From Mariaggregatimicrobium sp964498785 (GTDB taxonomy: Bacteria; Zhuqueibacterota; Zhuqueibacteria; Thermofontimicrobiales; Thiofontviventaceae), in the NCBI GenBank assembly GCA_964498785.1, contig CAZCJL010000085.1, positions 1 to 29,720 of the forward strand: a stretch of DNA of 29,720 nucleotides. The letters run 5' to 3'. The translations under genes and the position numbers were made by a program. A model generated the notes under the pieces. It searched no databases. It saw nothing but the letters and a program-made list of their open reading frames with translations, and was not told where the DNA came from. Below, in pieces: positions 24,140 through 29,720 of the stretch. Positions within the stretch are counted from its first letter, which is position 1; the number at the start of each line of letters is the position of its first letter.

Positions 24140-24163
24140 TTTATTGTATCGGGAGTTTTATAG

Positions 24164-25036
24164 ATGAAGATAAATATTTATGATCGACCTCTCATTGGCA
24201 TTCTGGCATTTCTGATTGTCCTGTTTACAATGCCGCTCGGTCATGCACTGATGATAATGATCGAAAAAGCACTGGGACATTCATATCAATATCATGGCGC
24301 TTTTTTGTTGGGAATATTGGGAACTATTTTGTTAGGTATTGGAGCGAAAAGCGGGAAAGAAACCAAAGCGACCTGGCTGGGTTTCTTTGGCGCAATTTTA
24401 TTATGGACCGGATGGGTGGAATTTGCTTTTGTCTGGTCCGCACATCATGTCGGTGTGCAACCGTTCGTTGAAAATGGTGAAATAGTCACCAAACCGGAAT
24501 ACCTGATTATGCCGTCGTCTATTGGCTTGTTGTTTTCATCCATGCTTTATTTTCTTTTTAATGGAACAACGCGCTGCAATTTCTTTACATGGTTTCGAAG
24601 AAGGCTGAAATTAAAATTACCAAACGAGGGTGCCGGGAAAAAACGGAATTTCGCGGTCATTACCGCAATGGAAACGATTTATATTATGTGGTTTTTCTAT
24701 ATATTACTGCTGATCGTTTACGATAAAAGCATTCTCGGAGATCAGCACCCGGCGACTTATGGTGTCTTTGTTGGTTCCCTGACCTGGTCGCTGTATCTAT
24801 TTATTCGGCTGATTAAGTACAGAAAAATAGCGCCTGCCATTCGGTATGCAATTCCCACGGTCGTTATTTTCTGGAATGCAGTGGAAATTTTAGGGCGCTG
24901 GGACTTTTTTAAAGAGATTTGGGTTGAACCAATGAATTATATACTGGAAATGGGGCTTATCCTAGTGGCGTTTATCGTTGTCTCCGTAGCGGCACTGATA
25001 ACGCCGAAAAAAAGACTTGATATTGATCATATTTAG
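24164..25036 (+). CDS. Eight-helix inner-membrane protein of unknown family
   Basis: 290 residues with about eight hydrophobic segments (roughly 8-33, 45-61, 71-92, 112-132, 160-185, 195-215, 225-242, 258-282). I recognise no transporter family. His residues sit at helix ends: His28, His39 and His44 (GHSYQYHG), the pair in SAHHVGVQPF (about 94-95) and His192. Such pairs could ligate heme or metal. GGGAG lies eight bases before the ATG and the gene starts 24 bases after the second receptor, so the two are probably one transcription unit. Candidate roles: inner-membrane step of tetrapyrrole uptake, or a membrane electron carrier. Neither is proven by sequence. Confidence 0.6.
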   Translation: MKINIYDRPLIGILAFLIVLFTMPLGHALMIMIEKALGHSYQYHGAFLLGILGTILLGIGAKSGKETKATWLGFFGAILLWTGWVEFAFVWSAHHVGVQPFVENGEIVTKPEYLIMPSSIGLLFSSMLYFLFNGTTRCNFFTWFRRRLKLKLPNEGAGKKRNFAVITAMETIYIMWFFYILLLIVYDKSILGDQHPATYGVFVGSLTWSLYLFIRLIKYRKIAPAIRYAIPTVVIFWNAVEILGRWDFFKEIWVEPMNYILEMGLILVAFIVVSVAALITPKKRLDIDHI

Positions 25037-25208
25037 TTTTACATTATTTTAAAAATAAAAATGGAACTCTGTTTCGTATAATACTATAGAAACAAAAATT
25101 ATAAATACTATTGGAATCTATTATTCCGGCTCCTGCTTTTTTTGCCGGGACCGTGAACGAATATTCCTTTTACAGGCTTAATTCATTTACAAATAGCAAC
25201 TACTAAAT

Positions 25209-25517
25209 ATGCTGATACGCGTAAGACAAAATATACAGACAAGTCTCTTATTCCATTTATTGTATCTGCTTGTCTTTATGCTGTTGTTCCTGAGCTCAGG
25301 GCATGATTTTATGCACAATCATGAACCCGATCATAAAGAACACAGTGATTGTCCGGCGCGCCAGGTTAGCGTTTTATTAAATTCAATCATCGTCCATTAT
25401 TTCTTCTTTGCTATAACCATTTTATTTTTTCTATTCATAACATTCCAACACTCTTGTATAATTGATTTCACGATTCGTTGTGATATTGACGTCCGCGCCC
25501 CTCCATTGTATTCTTAA
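25209..25517 (+). CDS. Small membrane protein with His-rich loop
   Basis: 102 residues, two hydrophobic helices (about 12-30 and 58-80) separated by a loop with His32, His36, His38, His42, His45 and Cys48 (GHDFMHNHEPDHKEHSDCPA), and a RAPP motif close to the C-terminus. This layout (helix, HDH-rich loop with CPA, helix, RAPP end) recurs in small uncharacterised or DUF2946-like proteins encoded before metal-related TonB receptors. It may be a metal-responsive or metal-buffering membrane protein. No Shine-Dalgarno is obvious. The preceding gap (25037-25208) contains only a short CCGGC/GCCGG hairpin (25126-25148) without a T-tract. Confidence 0.6.
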   Translation: MLIRVRQNIQTSLLFHLLYLLVFMLLFLSSGHDFMHNHEPDHKEHSDCPARQVSVLLNSIIVHYFFFAITILFFLFITFQHSCIIDFTIRCDIDVRAPPLYS

Positions 25518-25967
25518 AAATTGGCTTTTCTAGTTACATTTCTACCGTGTTAAGGCGTTTAAAGAAATATGTTCGATGCGTATTCTGCACATCACCCACA
25601 CTATTTCTGATTGTTTCAGGGATTGCTTTGCCATTTTCTGAAAATAGAAATGTATCCCGGGATTCTGTTACCGATCAATTAAAGAAGTTTTTTTTATTGC
25701 TATTAGCCCCTGTTCGGAAAAGTGGTGCACACGTTTTTGAACAGCGATCTGGCCTCCGTCATTATTATTGCTGATCAGATTAGAATTCCCAGGGGAATCG
25801 TATGCATATTTTTCAGCAGGATTGCAGAATCTGCTAACGCTATGTGCACATCTTCAGGAGATTCCGGTATTTCATCCCGCACACAACGATGAATTTCAGC
25901 CGGAATGGCATGCGCAACCTGAATAGAGATACTAATTTCTGAACTTTTTACATAAAGGATTTCAATT
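25518..25967. other. 450-base gap, no supported gene
   Basis: A GTG-started frame of 75 codons (25547-25774, +) has one hydrophobic stretch but no ribosome site. The opposite strand of about 25785-25930 reads protein-like (pieces VAHAIPAEIHRCVRDEIPES and DVHIALADSAILL) and continues in another frame after a stop, as a decayed gene might. I cannot name either. The last 20 bases contain AAAGGA, the ribosome site of the AztD-like gene. Confidence 0.35.
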
Positions 25968-27536
25968 ATGCATAAATTTCATATATCAATTAAAGTTTTG
26001 TTATTACTGCTATTTGTTTTCATAATGCATAGCTGCGATAAAGATAATCCAATCGAGCCAAAGGTTTTAAATATAATTGGATTAGTAATTACTCAAGCAG
26101 ACTCAACCCAGGTAAGTTACGCCGGCGACGCAACAGTGACCGGTGAACTGGAGGTTGCAGAAGGTCAGCTTTCTGCTGAATTTAAAATTCAATATATTGA
26201 CGCCGACCAGACAGTTTTTTCTCCGTCCACCAATACATACCATTTGGAATGGGAGTTTGCGGATACGATGGTTTGCTCTGTTTATCAGCACGACGGTGAG
26301 ACTGGCGGCTTTGAATTTCATTTGGATGCCAGGGAAAAAGAACATGGTCACACCACGATTATTTTTAAATTAATGGAAGGCTCGAAAACGATTTTCACCT
26401 CAAAATCAATTCCGGTGCATGTCACCGGAGAGGAAGAAACCGTGTTGGCGTGGATCTGGGCTTACAGCGGCGCGGCAAATACGCTGGAAGCCTATCATTC
26501 CGCTACGGGAGAAATGAGGGCGCAGTTTACCGCCAGCGCCCATCCGATGATGCACATTCTGTACGCTGGTTCCTCTGATGAACCGACCATCTGGATGGCA
26601 AATGGCGGAACCGCGTATGCCTTTACCGCCGGTTTCCACAGTCATGGCGACCATGCCCACATGGAAACGCCGGAAGTCTACAAAACCGTGACTGTTGGGC
26701 CAAGTCCCGTCCACATGGGCGTGGCGCCGGACGGAATGGCGGTTGCCTTTGCCAACGACGGCGATCAAACTGTTTCGGTGATTGATGTGGCCAGCGGAAG
26801 TGTACAGACCATTTCTCACGGCTCCGGGCATTCAGCAGCACTACTTACTGGTGAATTTCTGATTACCACCGCAGCAACCCCCACTGACGAAAAATGGGCG
26901 AAAATGATTGACATTTCCAGCAATTCAGTCGTGGCGACGATTGAAACGGCCACCGGCACGCACGGCGACGCGTTTTATGCCGCAGGAAATACCGCTTTTC
27001 TGGCGTGCGGTGACGGGATTTACATCGTTGATGTTTCGGCAAAATCAGTAAAAAAGAGTCTGCCATACACCGAGGCTGGTCGCACCAATTTTCTGTATCA
27101 CGGCGAAGAATCCTCGCTCGCCGTCGGACTGCATAAAACGGAGTCCGGCACCAGTGACAAAATCCTGTTGCTGGATATGGCTGGTGAAAGTATGGAATAC
27201 CTGACAATTACCGGGGCGACGCTCGACTGGAAAATTAAAGATGGCTATTTTGCGCTGTCGCAAAATGGTCAGGTGGCGGTGCTGGCCGATTTAGCGCTGC
27301 CAAAGGTTTATCATATCAATCTGCAAACCAACGCTGTGACCACCCTGACCGCCCCGGTCTCGGCGGTAGCCGTGGCGACCAACTTTGACGGTACTCACGT
27401 ATGGGTGTTGGACAAGACCAGCCTGAAAATTTCACGCATCCATGCCGCACATAATGAACGGGAGGATGAATTCAGTGTCACTCCCGGAACGGAATGGATT
27501 TTTGTAACTTCACACGCTGGTGATGTTATTGAATAA
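25968..27536 (+). CDS. AztD-like beta-propeller metal-binding lipoprotein (long form)
   Basis: Lipoprotein (signal 8-21, MHSC with Cys23 as likely lipid site) of 522 residues. An extra N-terminal domain (about 35-155) has a strand pattern and a His/Asp-rich segment (QHDGETGGFEFHLDAR, EHGHTT) seen in metal-binding periplasmic proteins. The rest (about 158-520) is a beta-propeller: repeated motifs such as DGMAVAFANDGDQTVSVIDV. The flap HSHGDHAH (224-231) is the kind of His cluster used by the zinc chaperone AztD; further conserved His lie in SHGSGHSAALL, GTHGDAFY, GRTNFLYH and GLHKTESG. AAAGGA is eight bases before the ATG. Likely captures zinc (or another divalent metal) in the periplasm or at the outer membrane for the receptor at 29207. 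Confidence 0.7.
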   Translation: MHKFHISIKVLLLLLFVFIMHSCDKDNPIEPKVLNIIGLVITQADSTQVSYAGDATVTGELEVAEGQLSAEFKIQYIDADQTVFSPSTNTYHLEWEFADTMVCSVYQHDGETGGFEFHLDAREKEHGHTTIIFKLMEGSKTIFTSKSIPVHVTGEEETVLAWIWAYSGAANTLEAYHSATGEMRAQFTASAHPMMHILYAGSSDEPTIWMANGGTAYAFTAGFHSHGDHAHMETPEVYKTVTVGPSPVHMGVAPDGMAVAFANDGDQTVSVIDVASGSVQTISHGSGHSAALLTGEFLITTAATPTDEKWAKMIDISSNSVVATIETATGTHGDAFYAAGNTAFLACGDGIYIVDVSAKSVKKSLPYTEAGRTNFLYHGEESSLAVGLHKTESGTSDKILLLDMAGESMEYLTITGATLDWKIKDGYFALSQNGQVAVLADLALPKVYHINLQTNAVTTLTAPVSAVAVATNFDGTHVWVLDKTSLKISRIHAAHNEREDEFSVTPGTEWIFVTSHAGDVIE

Positions 27537-27546
27537 TTGAAAAGTC

Positions 27547-27593
27547 GTCGCCATCTTCGGAACGCTGGTTTTGAAGATGGCGACGCTTTTTAT
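27547..27593 (+). terminator. Strong intrinsic terminator between the AztD-like genes
   Basis: CGTCGCCATCTTC (27547-27559) pairs perfectly over 13 bases with GAAGATGGCGACG (27574-27586), followed by CTTTTTAT. The 14-base loop and T-run make a convincing rho-independent terminator, so the downstream paralogue is expressed by read-through or from its own promoter. Confidence 0.85.
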
Positions 27594-27610
27594 ATAAAGG
27601 AAAGATTTTA

Positions 27611-28867
27611 ATGCGAAAATTTAAATTTTATTTTATACCAATACTGGCCTTATTGGTGGGACTTTTAAGTCATTGTGCCGTTGACCCGGAAGATGATTTA
27701 TTGGCGCCCGAAACGAAAGAAGCCACCGGTAATCACCCCATTCATGGCTGGCTGTGGACGTTTGATGCCGGGGCCGCTTCCTGCCAGGTTTTTCACACCG
27801 AAGATTTGAAACAGTGGAAAACTTTTTCAATGGACATGCACCCGATGATGCGTGTTTTTGAAGCCGGGCTGATTAACGCTAACCTGAATCATTCGCTATG
27901 GATGGCGCAAGGCAATCAGATTTATTCATTTACCAACGGCATTCTGGACCACGGCGATCATGGACACATTGTTTTGCCCCTGGTTCACCAAACGATTACT
28001 CTGTCTGAAAATGCGAACCTGGTGCATCACAGTCGCTCGTACGACGGGCAGCAGGTGGCGTTTGCCGATGATGCGCAGCAAAAAATCGTGATCATCAATG
28101 TCCAGGATGGCGCCGTGACCACCCTCGGGCACGGCTCGGCGCACTCAGCCGCGCTGCTGTCCGGTGATTACCTGATCACCACTGCAGACACTTCTACGGG
28201 CGAAAAATGGGCGAAGCTAATTTATCGGGCCTCCGGTGAAGTGGAAACAATGCTGGAAATTGGCGCCGGCGCCCACGGTGATGCTTACTACCAACCAACA
28301 AATACGGCTTTTATCGCCTGCGAAGATGGAATTTATGTGATTGACATGAATTTAAAGCAGCTTAAAAAGAAAATTCCCTATTCAGCGGCCGGGAGGACGA
28401 ATTTCCTGTATCACGCTACGGGAGAGCCGCTTGCGGTTGGGCTGCACAAAACAGAATCCGGTGCCAGTGATCAATTCATGCTGCTGGATTTAGCCAACGA
28501 AACATTGACTTACATTACAATTCCCGACGCCCAACTGGACTGGAACCTTACTGCCGGGTTGTTTGCGCTGGCCCGGGAAGGTGGCGTTGCTGTTTTTTCT
28601 GATAAATTAAAAACAAAAATCTATCACGTAACTCTGGAAACACAAGAGATAATCACCCTGGATGCGCCGGCAGCGGCCTCTCCGGTTGCGGTTAGTTACG
28701 ACGGCACACACATCTGGGCGCTTTCCGGGCAAAAAGTCAGCCGGATTTATGTCTTTGAAAACCAGGTCGAAGACATACTGACCGTGCCGGAAGGTACCGA
28801 CTGGATTTGGGTGTCAACCTATAAAACCGGATCGGAATTGTTTGATAATGAAAAACACGAGTTTTAG
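27611..28867 (+). CDS. AztD-like beta-propeller lipoprotein (short form)
   Basis: 418 residues, probable lipoprotein (hydrophobic 8-20, Cys22 in LLSHC; the His before Cys makes the lipobox weak). It is a clear paralogue of the upstream protein but lacks the extra N-terminal domain. Aligned blocks: HPMMRVFEAG versus HPMMHILYAG, HGDHGH (114-119) versus HGDHAH, GHGSAHSAALLSGDYLITTA versus GSGHSAALLTGEFLITTA, GRTNFLYH, GLHKTESG and the ending VPEGTDWIWVS versus TPGTEWIFVT. Conservation centres on His residues, which argues that both still bind metal. AGGAAAG precedes the ATG. Likely a divalent metal chaperone by tandem duplication; zinc is the best guess from the AztD family. Confidence 0.7.
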   Translation: MRKFKFYFIPILALLVGLLSHCAVDPEDDLLAPETKEATGNHPIHGWLWTFDAGAASCQVFHTEDLKQWKTFSMDMHPMMRVFEAGLINANLNHSLWMAQGNQIYSFTNGILDHGDHGHIVLPLVHQTITLSENANLVHHSRSYDGQQVAFADDAQQKIVIINVQDGAVTTLGHGSAHSAALLSGDYLITTADTSTGEKWAKLIYRASGEVETMLEIGAGAHGDAYYQPTNTAFIACEDGIYVIDMNLKQLKKKIPYSAAGRTNFLYHATGEPLAVGLHKTESGASDQFMLLDLANETLTYITIPDAQLDWNLTAGLFALAREGGVAVFSDKLKTKIYHVTLETQEIITLDAPAAASPVAVSYDGTHIWALSGQKVSRIYVFENQVEDILTVPEGTDWIWVSTYKTGSELFDNEKHEF

Positions 28868-29206
28868 ACCATTACAGATTGTAGCCATTTAATGTTTGGT
28901 GAAAAGCAGTGGTTGTTTTTCGGTAATTCTTACCCTCACTCCGGCAGTCTATTAAGGGGAGAGGGTGTTTCAGTTGGAGTTGTATCAAAAAACCAAAATT
29001 TGTATTTTGCAAATTCATGAAGAATAGCGATCCCATCGCTTGGAGCGATGGGATCGCTGGTCTAATAAAAAAATCTTGCATAAGAAAGATTAACTTTTGA
29101 TACAGCCCCTTAGGGTGAGGGAAAAATTTTTTACCACTCCAACTGTTTTAGCTTTTACTATCAGTTTTTGAAAGAAGACACAGAATTTTTAAGAAAGAGA
29201 ACTATC
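28868..29206. other. Gene-free gap before the third TonB receptor
   Basis: No credible gene. Positions 28932-29145 are a composite palindromic element, listed separately. The last 60 bases (29146-29206) are A/T rich and carry only a weak purine stretch (AAGAAAGAGA) ahead of the start codon; a promoter is expected here but not recognisable. Confidence 0.45.
28932..29145. repeat. Composite nested palindromic element
   Basis: A local hairpin ACCCTC/GAGGGT (28932-28966) of the common dispersed-repeat type comes first. Then CAGTTGGAGT (28971-28980) pairs with ACTCCAACTG (29136-29145), and TGTATCAAAA (28981-28990) pairs with TTTTGATACA (29095-29104). At the centre AGCGATCCCATCGCT (29026-29040) and AGCGATGGGATCGCT (29044-29058) give a perfect 15-bp stem with a 3-base loop. 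The right arm is interrupted by 31 bases (29105-29135) carrying CCCCTTA and GTGAGGG, which are complements of TAAGGGG (28953-28959) and CCCTCAC (28933-28939). This looks like one repeat inserted into or recombined with another. Confidence 0.6.
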
Positions 29207-29720
29207 ATGAAAAAATATATCATTTTATTATTAATGTTGCCCCGGCTCCTATGGAGTGAACCCCCGCTGAAGACGGACTACTATCAAGTCAGCGGCAAGA
29301 TAACCGATGCTGCCGGTGAAGCCCTGCCGGGGGCACAAATTATTCTGCCGGTACTGAACGCCGGCACAATCTCGAATCAATCCGGGGAATACCATCTGAA
29401 ACACGTACCAGCCGGACGTTACCAGTTAATTTGCAGCTTCATGGGCTATGCCATGGAAAAATTTGAAATTGAATTGTACCAAAATCAGCACTTTAATATT
29501 CAAATGAAAAAAACAATTTTGTCTATGCCGGCGATAAACGTCACCGCGTCCGCCGTTCCAACCGATGTATTGACCTCGACGCGCACGGTGTCGGTTTTAT
29601 CAAAAGCGGATTTGACTTTACAATACGCTAATTCGCTCAGCGGTTCGCTGAGCGGCATTCCCGGTGTTCAGATTGCGGACCAGGGTCCGCTCATTGCCAA
29701 GCCGGTGGTGCGGGGGATGA
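29207..29720 (+). CDS. TonB-dependent receptor, N-terminal part (cut by window end)
   Basis: Only the first 171 codons are in the window. A short signal peptide (MKKYIILLLMLPRLLWS) is followed by a carboxypeptidase-regulatory-like domain (about 27-100: VSGKITDAAGEALPGAQIIL, GEYHLKHVPAGRYQL, SFMGY), a TonB box region (INVTASAVPTDV, about 108-119) and the start of the plug (SGSLSGIPGVQIADQGPLIA...PVVRGM). Following the two AztD-like genes it is a good candidate for an outer-membrane zinc (ZnuD-type) or other divalent-metal receptor; the substrate cannot be decided without the barrel. The ribosome site is weak. Confidence 0.8.
   Translation, partial: MKKYIILLLMLPRLLWSEPPLKTDYYQVSGKITDAAGEALPGAQIILPVLNAGTISNQSGEYHLKHVPAGRYQLICSFMGYAMEKFEIELYQNQHFNIQMKKTILSMPAINVTASAVPTDVLTSTRTVSVLSKADLTLQYANSLSGSLSGIPGVQIADQGPLIAKPVVRGM

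Noticed and set aside
25124..25150. Hairpin TTCCGGC/GCCGGGA as terminator after the membrane protein gene
   Set aside because: The T-run lies in the loop and not after the stem, and the stem is only 5 to 7 pairs including a wobble.
1..29720. Classical Fur, Zur or cobalamin-riboswitch signals
   Set aside because: No GATAATGATTATCATTATC-like 19-mer and no B12-box-like segment was recognised by eye before the iron, heme or zinc genes. A weight-matrix scan would be needed to exclude degenerate sites.
1..29720. CRISPR array, tRNA or rRNA genes
   Set aside because: No regularly spaced direct repeats, no cloverleaf-like segment and no rRNA-like sequence were seen on either strand.

Overview
The window reads as chromosomal DNA of a Gram-negative bacterium of the FCB assemblage (my best guess is the Calditrichota/KSB1 or Ignavibacteriota neighbourhood; low confidence, inferred from protein style only). 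Evidence: several outer-membrane receptors start with a carboxypeptidase-regulatory-like domain before the TonB plug; there are many lipoproteins and signal peptides; and HmuY-like and PepSY-type proteins are present. Unlike typical Bacteroidota, most genes have clear Shine-Dalgarno sequences (GGAG/AGGAGG). Every confident gene is on the + strand. No tRNA, rRNA, CRISPR array, phage gene or transposase gene was seen.

Layout. (1) 1-368: two palindromic repeats, one shaped like a small transposable element. (2) 369-1666: a hemerythrin/RIC-like di-iron protein overlapping a LuxR-type regulator with a degenerate receiver. (3) 1899-3931: a LolA-like periplasmic protein and an outer-membrane barrel, usual companions of the RND/MMPL permease found at 9432-11801. 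(4) 3989-4867: long-chain flavodoxin with a DUF2023 protein, a low-iron type pair. (5) 5136-9247: two ABC half-transporters and an isoprenylcysteine-methyltransferase-like membrane protein. (6) 11953-14359: FeoA and FeoB, ferrous iron import. (7) 14702-17353: an OB-fold-like lipoprotein with a His-rich tail, a PepSY transmembrane protein, a small Cys/His protein and a DUF2325 coiled-coil protein. (8) 17369-25036: an exported CbiX-type chelatase, a TonB receptor, a double-domain HmuY-like lipoprotein, a second TonB receptor and an eight-helix membrane protein. (9) 25209-29720: a small His-rich membrane protein, two paralogous AztD-like beta-propeller lipoproteins and the start of a third TonB receptor.

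Taken together this is a metal and heme acquisition island. The most coherent reading is that the HmuY-like lipoprotein and one or both HmuR-style receptors bring heme (or another metallo-tetrapyrrole) into the periplasm, where the exported CbiX-like chelatase could act on the metal centre; released ferrous iron could enter through FeoAB, with the PepSY and OB-fold proteins as accessory factors. The last block looks like a separate zinc (or other divalent metal) uptake system. The periplasmic chelatase route is a hypothesis: the gene order, export signals and family matches are seen in the sequence, the chemistry is inferred.

Intergenic DNA is rich in nested palindromes (67-177, 228-360, 9285-9378, 14449-14588, 28932-29145) of the kind dispersed in multiple copies in bacterial genomes. 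Two good hairpin terminators were found, at 21758-21796 and 27547-27593.
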